Source: JAIBJN01 sp963825255 (lineage in GTDB: Bacteria > Actinomycetota > Thermoleophilia > Gaiellales > Gaiellaceae). From it: a stretch of DNA of 64,000 bases. Shown here one piece after another: positions 8,377-16,500 of the stretch. Each line of letters begins with the position of its first letter. Position 1 is the stretch's first letter. Below the pieces are notes generated by a model. It was not told where the DNA came from. It saw only the letters and a list, made by a program, of their open reading frames with translations, and searched no databases. The translations under genes were made by a program, and so were the position numbers. The stretch lies in NCBI GenBank assembly GCA_963825255.1, contig CAWGSF010000008.1, positions 1 to 64,000 on the forward strand, in the 5' to 3' direction.

Positions 8377-8967
8377 TCACCAGCTCTCCTCCCACAGATA
8401 CCACGGGCCTTCGAGGTGCCAGTAGCTGTCCTCTCCAAGCTGAGGCGGGGCGCCGGCAGGGCTGTAAGCGAAGCCAGCGTTGTTTCCGAAGCCACTCGAC
8501 GCGACATGGAAGCGCACGGCGCCACGAACTTGCTCGATGTCCTTCGCCCAGTACAGGCCGAGCCTCTGATTCGGCGCCGTTGTTCGGCCAGGTGAGGCGA
8601 GGAGCTCGGCTGCAAGGTCGTTCATCGCTGGGCGGCTGACGACGAAGCGGGCGTTCAACGGGACACTCGAATACCAGAAGGCGACAGTTACGGCAGCGAG
8701 TGCGGGCAGTACCAACCAGTGGCTCCATGCGCTCTTGCTCGGCAACGCGTGGCGTTCGATGATGGCGGCGGGAAGTCCGAGCGCCCAATACGCAGCCAAC
8801 CCGCCCCAAAGCACGAGCAGGATGAGCCACATCCAGAGCCGTGCGCCGGGACTGCTGAACTCCCATGCCGTCAGGAGCAGGGCGCCCGCAGCGATCCCGT
8901 GGGCCGCCCAGCCTGGATGAAGGTCGGACTCGCTTTCGGCGTGCGCCGCCTCGGAAGCGATCGCCAT
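8377..8967 (-). CDS. Unknown membrane protein of the integrated element
   Basis: From the ATG at 8967 the 196-residue product has three likely transmembrane segments in its first 110 residues (AAGALLLTAW, MWLILLVLWGGLAAYW, LPALAAVTVAFWY). A soluble domain follows, ending in a tryptophan-rich tail (YWHLEGPWYLWEESW). No family is recognised. Codon usage is less GC-biased than in neighbouring core genes, consistent with transfer. The gene lies at the far end of the element, between the left attachment repeat and the Imm53 gene. Confidence 0.6.
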   Translation of the reverse strand: MAIASEAAHAESESDLHPGWAAHGIAAGALLLTAWEFSSPGARLWMWLILLVLWGGLAAYWALGLPAAIIERHALPSKSAWSHWLVLPALAAVTVAFWYSSVPLNARFVVSRPAMNDLAAELLASPGRTTAPNQRLGLYWAKDIEQVRGAVRFHVASSGFGNNAGFAYSPAGAPPQLGEDSYWHLEGPWYLWEESW

Positions 8968-9288
8968 GCGCTCATCGTAGGCCCGAGCCTCAAATCCGCC
9001 ACCACCAGCCGGCAAGAGCTGAGTCGAATCGGATATCGCCGCCTGCGACGTTCGAGGGACTCCTCAACCCAAGCCGTACATCAGTCCAGAGGCCACATAG
9101 CGCGCAGGGCACATATGCATCATCGATGCGGCGCCTCCTCATGCGTCCACGGCGTCTTGTAGGAGCGGCCTCGCCAGACAGCTCGTTACGGCACTTTCGC
9201 GAAAGTGCATTTCTGTTTCGGGTGCTATCAGGCGTATTGTACGCTGGCCACAGGACGAGGTTGACCCGCGCGACTAGCCTTCGGCTCG
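8968..9288. other. Intergenic region inside the element, no gene seen
   Basis: This 321-base stretch separates the divergently oriented membrane-protein gene and Imm53 gene. Open frames cross it on both strands but none has a ribosome-binding site or protein-like composition. It is lower in GC than the core genome and probably contains both promoters. Confidence 0.4.
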
Positions 9289-9586
9289 ATGGAGATCGAG
9301 ACAGACCTTCTGAACCGCCTCCAGTTCTGGTACGAAAGCCAATGCGACGGAGCCTGGGAGCCGACGAGGGAATCCGCATAAGCACGATCGACAATCCCGG
9401 CGAGGGAGTGTCCATCAACGTCGCCGGCACCGCCCTTGAAGCCCGGCCGTTCAAGAGGATCGAGATCGACCGAACGGAGGCGGACTGGCTCCGACCTGGG
9501 TAGAGGACGGCTCGTGGAACGGGGCTGGTGGGGCTCTGAACCTCCGCGAGCTACTGACCGCGTTTCTCGACTGGGCCGACTCCTGA
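9289..9586 (+). CDS. Imm53-family immunity protein (two frame breaks)
   Basis: Three successive frames join into a single protein of about 98 residues. The first holds LNRLQFWYESQCDGAWE, the second IRISTIDNPGEGVSINVAGT and RIEIDRTEADWL, the third DGSWNGAGGALNLRELL and FLDW. These are the hallmarks of the Imm53 family of polymorphic-toxin immunity proteins (W-Y-x-x-Q-C-D-G-x-W-E, then I-x-T-I-D-N-P-G). Breaks lie near 9370 and 9500 and each fits one missing base. Imm53 proteins neutralise a cognate toxin domain in kin cells. No toxin gene is present in the element, so this may be an orphan immunity gene. Confidence 0.72.
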
Positions 9587-9663
9587 GCGCTCCCCGCTCG
9601 GGTGACATTCCCGCGCACTGGCTCAGTCGGCGCTGCTGACGCCCTTCGCGTTACCGTGACGAC

Positions 9664-10044
9664 GTGGACGAAGCCGTACGGAAGTTAGCTGCCGACTCGG
9701 GAGTGCTACGCCGCATCGCCGGGCGCCGGACGACCGTGCGGCTACGTCCTCCTTGATCTGATCTTCGATCAAGGAAGGCTTCGTCTTGCGGCTGATGCTG
9801 ACACCGACGAGATCGTCGTACGCGTAGACGTCTCAGCAGAGAGCGATGTTGATGAGATCGGCAACGACGCCGCGCTTGCCTCTCTAGCCGGAAAGGTGAT
9901 CCAGCAGGCTTCGACGATGTCGAACGACCGCGGCTACGCAGACGCGTTCCAGCTCGGGGGCTGGATCTGGAGAGTCGGGACGAAAGCTGCTGTCAGTTTC
10001 AGGTCGGTGCCGCGGTCATTACCGTCGCCCGCGTCACCGTCTAG
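9664..10044 (+). CDS. DUF6334-like unknown protein (two frame breaks)
   Basis: From the GTG at 9664 the frame gives MDEAVRKLAADSGVLRRI. After a break near 9740 it reads YVLLDLIFDQGRLRLAADA followed by DTDEIVVRVDV, and after a second break near 9955 it reads LDLESRDESCCQFQVGAAV to the stop. The L-D-L-x-F-x-x-G-x-L and A-D-x-D-T-D-E pattern resembles the DUF6334 family, small proteins often found with toxin/immunity genes. Total length would be about 126 residues. It lies 78 bases downstream of the Imm53 gene on the same strand, so a second immunity-type role is plausible but unproven. Confidence 0.5.
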
Positions 10045-10297
10045 TCGTCAGGGGACAGTCGCGAACTCTGGCCCACGCGACGCCGTCGACCACGCCGCCG
10101 TGTCTGCGCGTCGCAGACTCGCGGGGCGGGATCTCCTTGGTGAATCGTCGCCATGGAGAGCGACGTAGTCGACGCTCTTTGATTCGACTCTCGGTTCAAC
10201 GTCACCGAGAGGCCGCAAACAGACATGCATAGCCGGTTTCACCAAGAGACGGAACCGGCGGCGCTCGGAAAGCCCTGGATTCAGCGGCTCGGCCGAG

Positions 10298-10482
10298 TTA
10301 GGCAGCGGCGCGCGTGATCGGCTCGCCGACGCGCTTGCCGTTCTCGTCGAACTCGAACACGGCGAACTCGTCGCGGCCGACGGCTCGGCGGCGATGAGCT
10401 CGTCGAGCGCCCGCTCCGCGTCTTCGCGGGTCTCGAACTCGCCGATCAGGTCGGCGCCGGCGAAGAGCGAGAAGAACGTCAT
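10298..10482 (-). CDS. Small unknown protein (one frame break)
   Basis: The ATG at 10482 opens MTFFSLFAGADLIGEFETRE, followed by DAERALDELIAAEP. After a break near 10383 the next frame reads DEFAVFEFDENGKRVGEPIT and stops at 10298, giving about 60 residues with an alternating strand-helix-strand-strand pattern. It lies downstream of the two minus-strand genes of the integrase unit. No function is known. Confidence 0.5.
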
Positions 10483-10508
10483 GACCGCATGGTAGGCGAC
10501 GCGCCGCC

Positions 10509-10877
10509 TCAGCTCGACAACGCGCGCGCGCCGAGCAGCGCCTCCGGTCTCGCCCAGACCGTCACGTGTCCCGGCGTTCGGCCCGTGCGGGCGACGTAGA
10601 TCCTCGGCCTCGGCGCAGCTGGACGGCCGCGACCCGCGAGACGGGACTCCGGCGGACGCGCTCGGCCTGCTCGGGCCGGAGGAAGTGGCTGAGCCCGGCT
10701 CGGTGCAGCTCGGGCCAGCCGCGCCGGTCGGCGAGCTCCGGAGACGGCGGCTGGAAGTCTCGGATCGTAGGCGGGTCGCTCCGCACGAGCCGGTAGACCG
10801 TGAGGCCGTCGGCCGGGACGGCGATCGACGGCCTCCGGCGGAAGGCCGAGCGGGCCCGGCGTCGGCAGCTCGCTCAC
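10509..10877 (-). CDS. Conserved small unknown protein coupled to the integrase (frame breaks)
   Basis: The GTG at 10877 overlaps the integrase stop (GTGA). Readable blocks in order are VYRLVRSDPPTIRDF, LHRAGLSHFLRPEQAERVRR and RIYVARTGRTPGHVTVWARP. Breaks lie near 10790 and 10610, for about 122 residues in all. The pattern D-P-P-T-x-x-D-F, then a Y/F-containing helix and a final G-H-x-T-V-W, recurs in small actinobacterial proteins of unknown function. It may serve the element rather than the host. No catalytic signature is recognised. Confidence 0.5.
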   Translation of the reverse strand: MSELPTPGPLGLPPEAVDRRPGRRPHGLPARAERPAYDPRLPAAVSGARRPARLARAAPSRAQPLPPARAGRARPPESRLAGRGRPAAPRPRIYVARTGRTPGHVTVWARPEALLGARALSS

Positions 10878-12084
10878 GCCGGCGCGGACGCCTTCGCCGC
10901 CGCGCGGGCGAGGTAGCTCGTCGAGCAGCTCCGCCGCCTCGCTCTCGTTGCCGGGCATCAGGTGGCCGTAGCGGTCGTAGGTGATCGTCACCGACGAGTG
11001 GCCCATGTACGTGCTGAGCGCCTTCGCGTTCACGCCGGCGGCGATCATGAGCGAGGCGAAGGTGTGCCGGCACTCGTGGAGGCCGATCGGCTCGAGGCCC
11101 GCGCGCGCCCAGGCCGCGTTCGCCCGCTTGCGGATGTTCGACGGCGTGAACGGCTGCGACGGCGCTCGTCCCGAACACGAGGCCGACACGACGACCCGAG
11201 CGGAGCGTGTGCTGGACGAGGTGCTCGCGGAGGACGCCGGCGATCGGGACGGTCCGCCGCGCCGCCCGGCTCTTCGGCGCGACGACGCCCTCCTTGGCGT
11301 CCCACGAGCGCTCGACGCGGATCACGCCGCGCGGCCAGGTCGACGTCCTCCCAACGGAGCGCGAGCAGCTCGCCGCGGCGGAGGCCCGCGTACATCGCCG
11401 TCGCCCAGATGCGCGCGGTCTCGCTCGGGCAACGCGGCGAGCAGCGCCTCCGCCTCCGCCGGCGAGGCGATGCGGTCGCGCCGTGCCCTCGACGGCCGGG
11501 AGCTCGAGGCCCGTCGTCGGGTTCACGGCGACCTCGCCGCGGGCGACCGCGCGGCGGAAGATCACTCGCAGGGGCATCAGCGTGTTCCGGACCGTGCTCG
11601 CGTCGAGCCCGTCGGCGCACAGGCGGTCGGCGAAGTCCTGGACGTCGACGCGGCGGATCTCCGAGAGCCGGGCGCCGCCGAGCTCGGGGAGGACGCGCGC
11701 GACGAGCGCCGTCTCGTAGCCGCGGATCGCCGACGGCTTGTAGGCGTGCCCGCTGCGGTTGCGGATCGCGCCGCTCTGCGACGCCCTCGAGCCACGCCTC
11801 GGCAGCTTCGCGCAGCGTCACCGACGGCCCGACGCGCATCGTCCCGCGGCGGAGCGCCGACCTGCGCCTCCGCGCGCCACGCCTTGCGCCTCGGCGAGGG
11901 TGGGGAACGCCTTGTACGAGCGCTTGCCGTCGCGCGCGCTCCAGACGTTCGCCTCGTAGGTCGGCTTGCAGTTGCAGGCGCCGCCCGAGCGCGACGGGCA
12001 GAGCTTCGCGTGACGGACGCGGATGCCGGCGTCGAGCGGCTCACGGAGGGACGCGTAACGAGGCGCATCGGACGTCCGCGCCAC
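10874..12084 (-). CDS. Tyrosine integrase of the tRNA-Trp element (several frame breaks)
   Basis: Pieces in three frames give a complete tyrosine recombinase in the right order. They are a zinc-like Cys/His start region (CPSRSGGACNCKP), an Arm/SAM-like domain (TLREAAEAWLEGV), and a core-binding segment (NTLMPLRVIFRRAVARGEV). These are followed by the catalytic domain with YAGLRRGELLALRW (first Arg), HECRHTFASLMIAAGV (His-x-x-Arg), MGHSSVTITYDRYGH (His and the Tyr nucleophile) and a helical tail. Breaks occur near 11880, 11830, 11460, 11165 and 10920, among others. It is adjacent to the tRNA-Trp copy, as expected for the enzyme that integrated the island. If the breaks are real the enzyme is dead and the island is locked. 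Confidence 0.82.
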
Positions 12085-12098
12085 AGTCGCGCCACAGT
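12078..12098. repeat. Two direct copies of GCGCCACAGT near the integrase start
   Basis: Copies at 12078-12087 and 12089-12098 are spaced one helical turn apart. A third copy lies at 8323-8332, just inside the other end of the element. Repeats at both inner ends are what integrase arm-type sites look like. The match is short, so this is tentative. Confidence 0.4.
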
Positions 12099-12204
12099 CA
12101 GATACCGGATTTCAGCGGATACAGCGGACGCCGAGCGGACCACGGCCTCTGCAAGTACGAAAGCCGCAAACCCGCTAATCATGCGGGTTTGCGTCTCACC
12201 ACGA

Positions 12205-12252
12205 GGGACAGGGCCGGCAGGACTCGAACCTGCAACCCCCGGTTTTGGAGAC
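12205..12252. repeat. Right attachment repeat, within tRNA-Trp
   Basis: These 48 bases are identical to 8237-8284 and form the 3' half of the intact tRNA-Trp gene plus four flanking bases. The element has therefore rebuilt a functional tRNA 3' end on this side. Confidence 0.9.
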
Positions 12253-12281
12253 CGGTGCTCTGCCAGTTGAGCTACGGCCCT
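12209..12281 (-). tRNA. tRNA-Trp (CCA anticodon)
   Basis: On the minus strand the sequence folds as a cloverleaf with acceptor AGGGCCG/CGGCCCT and a D arm GCTC/GAGC. The anticodon arm CCGGT-CTCCAAA-ACCGG has anticodon CCA, and the T arm is GCAGG-TTCGAGT-CCTGC. CCA is not encoded. Its 3' half is the attachment site of the 4.0-kb element to its 3' side. Confidence 0.95.
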
Positions 12282-12304
12282 CGGCGAAGAGGCATTGTAT
12301 CGGC

Positions 12305-12469
12305 GTGCGCCGGAGGCCCCTGGGAGCGCTCTTCGCCGTCCTGACGGCCGGCTTCGCCGCCGTCGCGGTGTTCGCGGCGCTCGCGGGCGGGCGTTCGTGG
12401 GTGATCGCCGTCGCGGCCGGGGCGCTCGCGGTCTGGATGGGCGAGCTCGCTTTCAGGATGCTGCGGTAG
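12305..12469 (+). CDS. Small two-helix membrane protein
   Basis: A 54-residue frame starts at GTG 12305, just beyond the tRNA, with a basic start (MRRRPLGALFAV) and two transmembrane helices separated by GGRSW. It ends 52 bases before the sigma-factor gene. No family is recognised. A longer frame reads back into the tRNA and is rejected. Confidence 0.45.
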   Translation: MRRRPLGALFAVLTAGFAAVAVFAALAGGRSWVIAVAAGALAVWMGELAFRMLR

Positions 12470-12521
12470 GAAACCTCCCGGTTTCTCGCGAAATCCGCCC
12501 TTCCCCTTATCCTCCCAGGCG

Positions 12522-13310
12522 ATGGTGGAGCGGACAGACGACACCCAGGCACTCTGGCGCGAGTACAAGCGCACAGGCGAGCGGCTGCTCCGGGACCGCC
12601 TCATCCTCACCTACGCGCCTCTGGTCAAGTACGTCGCCGGGCGACTCGGGAGCGGGCTTCCGGCCCACGTCGAGGAGGGCGACCTCGTCTCGTACGGGCT
12701 CCTGGGCCTGATCGGCGCGATCGAGCGGTTCGACCCCGACCGCGACATCAAGTTCGAGACGTACGCGATCGCGCGCATCAAGGGCTCGATCATCGACGAG
12801 CTGCGCTCGATGGACTGGGTTCCACGCTCCGTGCGCGCCCGCGCACGCGACATCGAGCGGACGATCGCCCAGCTCGAGTCGAAGCTGACCCGCGCCCCGA
12901 CCGACGAGGAGATCGCTGCCGCGCTCGGCATCACCGAGGACGAGTTCCAGGATTCGCTCCTCGAGATCTCGCGCACGTCCATCGCCGCCCTGGACGAGCT
13001 CTGGGCGAGCTCGTCGACGGGCGGCGACCCCGTCGCCCTCATCGACACGATCCCGGACACGGGGGCCGCCGAGCCGCAATCGGCGATGGCCCACACGGAG
13101 CTCCGCGAGGCGCTGGGCGAGGCGATCGCCCGGCTCCCCGAGCGAGAGAAGCTCGTCGTGACGCTCTACTACTACGAGGAGCTGACGCTCCGGGAGATCG
13201 GTGAGGTCCTCGGCGTGACGGAGTCGCGGGTCTCGCAGCTGCACACGAAGGCGATCCTCCGGCTCAAGGCCCGGCTCTCCTCGACCCTCACGCGCGCGAC
13301 CCAGGACTAG
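12522..13310 (+). CDS. whiG: WhiG/FliA-type RNA polymerase sigma factor
   Basis: The 262-residue protein has sigma region 2 (YAPLVKYVAGRL, DLVSYGLLGLIGAIERFDP, FETYAIARIKGSIIDELR), the WVPRSVR motif at the region 2/3 junction, region 3 (APTDEEIAAALGI) and region 4 (LPEREKLVVTLYYYEELTLR, then SRVSQLHTKAI). This matches the group-3 FliA/WhiG family in order and length. In other actinobacteria WhiG controls development and FliA controls motility. No flagellar or sporulation gene is seen within the window, so the regulon here is unknown. The gene symbol is by family. Confidence 0.88.
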   Translation: MVERTDDTQALWREYKRTGERLLRDRLILTYAPLVKYVAGRLGSGLPAHVEEGDLVSYGLLGLIGAIERFDPDRDIKFETYAIARIKGSIIDELRSMDWVPRSVRARARDIERTIAQLESKLTRAPTDEEIAAALGITEDEFQDSLLEISRTSIAALDELWASSSTGGDPVALIDTIPDTGAAEPQSAMAHTELREALGEAIARLPEREKLVVTLYYYEELTLREIGEVLGVTESRVSQLHTKAILRLKARLSSTLTRATQD

Positions 13311-13754
13311 GGCCGCCATTCGTAGCGCGCGTCCGGCTCGCGTACTCGTTGCCGGCTCCGTCCGTGAGCTCGACGAGGCAGCAGCCCGCGCCGTTCGTAG
13401 AAGGCGCGGGCCTGCTCGTTCCGCTGGAAGACCCAGAGCTCGAAGCCCTCCGGGCGAAGCTCCTTGGCGAGCGCGAGGAGCGCGCCGCCGATGCCTCGGC
13501 TCTGCGCTTCGGGCTCGACGTAGAGGTGCTCGAGGACCGAGCCCGCGAGCGCGACGAAGCCGACGACTCGCCCGTCGACCTCCGCCACGTGGATCTCGTC
13601 GCGGACGAGCACGACCTCGCGCACCCAGTCCCGCGTCTCGCTCGTCGGTGTGGAGCTCGGGCAGGTACGGCATCGCCTCACGCCGGGCCGCGAGGTGGAC
13701 GTCCGCCACCGCGTCGGCGTCGGCCGGCCGCGCGGGGCGTACGACGAAGGCCAT
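13307..13754 (-). CDS. GNAT-family N-acetyltransferase (frame breaks)
   Basis: From the ATG at 13754 the frame reads FVVRPARPADADAVADVHL. A break near 13650 is followed by HVAEVDGRVVGFVALAG, then EHLYVEPEAQSRGIGGALLA (acetyl-CoA pyrophosphate-binding R/Q-x-x-G-x-G/A loop) and ELWVFQRNEQARAFYERRG. Two further shifts near 13390-13350 lead to the end at 13307. The total is about 149 residues. The substrate is unknown. It is convergent with the sigma-factor gene and shares its last four bases. Confidence 0.75.
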
Positions 13755-13801
13755 GCGCCATCGTGCCTGCTGCGAGCGGTGAATCGCTAAACTCGCGCTC
13801 C

Positions 13802-15856
13802 GTGCCGCCGTTCGAGCCGAGCAAGATCCGGAACGTCGCCGTCATCGGGCATCGGGGGACCGGCAAGACATCGCTCGTCGAGGCGATGCTCTTCCAGGCC
13901 GGCGCCACCAACCGCCTCGGGTCGGTCGAGAGCTCGTCCACCGTCTCCGACTGGGACGAGGACGAGCACCGGCGACAGATGTCGCTTGCCGCCTCGATCT
14001 GCCACCTCGAGTGGCAGGGGCGCAAGATCAACCTGCTCGACACGCCCGGCGACCCGGGCTTCCAGGCGGACACGCTCGCGTCCCTCCGCGTGGTCGAGGG
14101 CGCCCTCGTCGCCGTCAACGGCGTCAACGGCGTCGAGGTGCACACGACGCGCCTCTGGGAGCGGTGTGACAGCCTCGGGCTCTGCCGCGTCGTCTTCGTG
14201 ACGATGCTCGACCGCGAGCGCGCCGACTTCTTCGTCGCGCTCGACCAGCTACGCGCGTCGGTCTCGGACCGCTGCGTCGCCGTCCAGATCCCGATCGGCC
14301 ACGAGCACGAGCTGACGGGCATCGTCGACCTCTTCCACATGCGCGCGTACATGTCGCCCCAAGGGGAGCGCGAGGGCCAGCCCGTGGACATTCCCGACGA
14401 GATCGCGGCCCAGGCGGAGGAGTACCGGGTCAAGCTCGTCGAGGCCGTCGTCGAGACCGACGAGGCGATCATGGAGCGCTACCTGGCCGACGAGGAGATC
14501 TCGGGCGACGAGCTCGCGGGCGCGCTCAAGAACGCCGTCGTCGCCGGCGACCTCTTCCCGGTCACGTGCGGCGTCCCGACGAGGAACCTCGGCACGACGG
14601 GCCTCCTCGACCTCCTCGTCGAGGGCATCCCGTCCCCGGCGAAGAAACCGCTCGAGGCCGGCGTGGACGGGAACGGCCCGGCGGCGTTCATCTTCAAGAC
14701 GGTCGCCGACCCGTTCGCCGGGCGGATCAACATCTTCCGCGTGCTCGCGGGCACGCTCTCCTCGGATTCCACGCTCGTCAACACGCGGACCCACGGGAAG
14801 GAGCGGATCGGCCAGCTCCTCGTGCTCCAGGGCAAGGATCACGAGCAGGCTCCCGAGTTCGGCGAGGGCGACATCGGCGCCATCTCGAAGCTCAAGGAGA
14901 CGGTCACGGGCGACGTGCTCCTCGCCGAGGACAAGCCGATCGAGCTGCCCCCGCTCGATTTCCCCCAACCGGTCATGAGCTTCGCGATCACGCCGAAGGC
15001 CAAGGGCGACGAGGAGAAGATGGCCACCGCGCTGCGCCGGCTCGCCGAGGAGGACCCGACGCTGACCCTGCGCCGCGACGAGCAGACGGGCGAGCAGCTT
15101 CTCGGAGGCCTCTCGCAGATCCACGTCGAGGTGGCCGTCGACCGTCTCAGGCGGCGCTTCGGGGTCGAGGTCGACCTGCACCAGCCGCGCGTCCCGTACC
15201 TCGAGACGATTCGCAAGGAGTCACGCGCGCAGGGCCGCTACAAGAAGCAGACCGGGGGTCGCGGCCAGTTCGGCGACTGCCACATCGTGCTCGAGCCGCT
15301 CCCCGGCCACGAGGGCTACGAGTTCGTGGACAAGATCGTCGGCGGGGTCATCCCACAGAGCTTCCGGCCGGCCGTGAACAAGGGCATCCAGGAGGCGATG
15401 ACGCACGGCGAGCTCGCCGGCGCGCCCGTCACCGGCGTTCGCGTCCTCCTCGTCGACGGCTCGTACCACTCGGTCGACTCCTCGGAGATGGCGTTCAAGA
15501 TCGCCGGCTCGATCGCCTTCAAGAGCGCCTACGAGAAGGCGAACCCGGTCCTGCTCGAGCCGATCATGTCGCTCGAGGCGGGCGTCCCGGACGACACCGT
15601 GGGCGCGGTGAACGGCGACCTCAACTCCCGCCGCGGCCGCCTCCTCGGAATGGAGCCGGCGGGCGCCGGCATGACCGCGATCAGGGCCGAGGTGCCCATG
15701 GGCGAGGTCCTGACGTACTCCCAATCCCTCACCTCTCTCACGGGCGGGCGGGGCGACTACACGCTCTCGTTCCTCCGCTACGAGGAAGTGCCGACGCATA
15801 TCGCCCAGAAGCTCGTGGAGGAGACGAAGCGCGAGCGCGAGGAGGCGAAGGCGTGA
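13802..15856 (+). CDS. Elongation-factor-G-like GTPase (EF-G paralogue)
   Basis: The 684-residue protein has the full EF-G domain order: G domain, beta-barrel domain II, domain III, domain IV (RAQGRYKKQTGGRGQFGDCH) and domain V. The GTPase motifs are altered. The P loop is GHRGTGKTS rather than GHVDHGKT, DTPGDPGF is present, and the guanine-specificity NKxD position reads VTMLD. This fits the FusA2/EF-G2 group of EF-G-like proteins and not the main translocase, which should be encoded elsewhere. It may act in ribosome recycling or be a stress-related paralogue. The GTG at 13802 starts directly at the conserved KIRNVAVIGHRG segment. The stop overlaps the next start (GTGA). Confidence 0.88.
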   Translation: MPPFEPSKIRNVAVIGHRGTGKTSLVEAMLFQAGATNRLGSVESSSTVSDWDEDEHRRQMSLAASICHLEWQGRKINLLDTPGDPGFQADTLASLRVVEGALVAVNGVNGVEVHTTRLWERCDSLGLCRVVFVTMLDRERADFFVALDQLRASVSDRCVAVQIPIGHEHELTGIVDLFHMRAYMSPQGEREGQPVDIPDEIAAQAEEYRVKLVEAVVETDEAIMERYLADEEISGDELAGALKNAVVAGDLFPVTCGVPTRNLGTTGLLDLLVEGIPSPAKKPLEAGVDGNGPAAFIFKTVADPFAGRINIFRVLAGTLSSDSTLVNTRTHGKERIGQLLVLQGKDHEQAPEFGEGDIGAISKLKETVTGDVLLAEDKPIELPPLDFPQPVMSFAITPKAKGDEEKMATALRRLAEEDPTLTLRRDEQTGEQLLGGLSQIHVEVAVDRLRRRFGVEVDLHQPRVPYLETIRKESRAQGRYKKQTGGRGQFGDCHIVLEPLPGHEGYEFVDKIVGGVIPQSFRPAVNKGIQEAMTHGELAGAPVTGVRVLLVDGSYHSVDSSEMAFKIAGSIAFKSAYEKANPVLLEPIMSLEAGVPDDTVGAVNGDLNSRRGRLLGMEPAGAGMTAIRAEVPMGEVLTYSQSLTSLTGGRGDYTLSFLRYEEVPTHIAQKLVEETKREREEAKA

Positions 15857-16467
15857 CCGTCGTCCGGACGCAGGACGTCGCGCGGACCTGCGCGATCTGC
15901 AGCCGGTCGCTCCTCATGGGCGAGCGGGCGACCCGCTTCTCGCGCGGCGGCGAGGACTGGGTCGACGTCTGCGCCCTCTGCACGCCGATCGCGGACGAGA
16001 ACGGATGGGTGAAGGAGGGGAGCCCGACCACGCCGCTCGTCGCCGAGACGCGTCGCCGCCGCCGCTTCGGCGGGCTGGCCGCGCTGCTCGAGCCGCGGCG
16101 CAGCGAGCCCGAGCCCCGGATGCCGGAGCCCATGCTGCGGCGGCTCTCGGGCGAGGAGCAGGCGATCGTGGAAGGCGCCGAGGTGTTCAACGCGAGCGCC
16201 TATCGGCGGACGATCGCCGGGATCGCCAAGAGCCTCGGGAACGCGCGGGTCAGTCTCATGCCGCTCTCGGGGGTCAACCCCGAGGTCGTGATCACGGTCG
16301 CGTGGGACATCTCCTGGTACCAGTACCGCGTCGTCTTCGAGTCGGGCCAGCCGGTTCGGCTCGCCGAGCGGGGCTACGAGCTCGAGGAGCTCGATCCTCG
16401 TTTCTCCGACTGGAACGGCCACCTCGAGGCGGACGGCAGGGTCTCGCCGGACATCCCTCGGCTGTAG
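15853..16467 (+). CDS. Unknown protein with an N-terminal CxxC zinc-type pair
   Basis: The GTG start overlaps the EF-G-like stop (GTGA), so the two are probably co-translated. The 204-residue product begins with CAICSRSLLMGERATRF and a second CALC about 30 residues later, forming a zinc-ribbon-like unit. After an Arg-rich linker the C-terminal half carries NASAYRRTIAGIAKSLG and a beta-rich segment (VVITVAWDISWYQYRVVF). No known family is recognised. The strict coupling suggests a role with the EF-G paralogue. Confidence 0.65.
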   Translation: MTVVRTQDVARTCAICSRSLLMGERATRFSRGGEDWVDVCALCTPIADENGWVKEGSPTTPLVAETRRRRRFGGLAALLEPRRSEPEPRMPEPMLRRLSGEEQAIVEGAEVFNASAYRRTIAGIAKSLGNARVSLMPLSGVNPEVVITVAWDISWYQYRVVFESGQPVRLAERGYELEELDPRFSDWNGHLEADGRVSPDIPRL

Positions 16468-16500
16468 TCCGGCTGAACCAATGCCGATAATGACAGGGCG

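Larger units (their letters stand above)
8237..12252. mobile_element. 4.0-kb integrated element in the 3' half of tRNA-Trp
   Basis: A 48-bp direct repeat marks the two ends (8237-8284 and 12205-12252). The right copy is the anticodon loop to 3' end of an intact tRNA-Trp gene and the left copy is an orphan fragment, exactly the outcome of tyrosine-recombinase integration into a tRNA 3' end. A tyrosine integrase lies next to the intact tRNA. The interior holds an Imm53-type immunity gene, a DUF6334-like gene, a membrane protein and small unknowns, with no replication, capsid or conjugation genes. It is therefore a small genomic island or satellite rather than a full prophage. Confidence 0.85.

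Noticed and set aside
8237..12252. Possibility that the island is a prophage
   Set aside because: No capsid, tail, terminase or replication genes are present in 4 kb.
13349..13801. N-terminal extension of the EF-G-like frame
   Set aside because: It overlaps the acetyltransferase gene on the other strand and has Arg-rich filler; the conserved protein starts at 13802.
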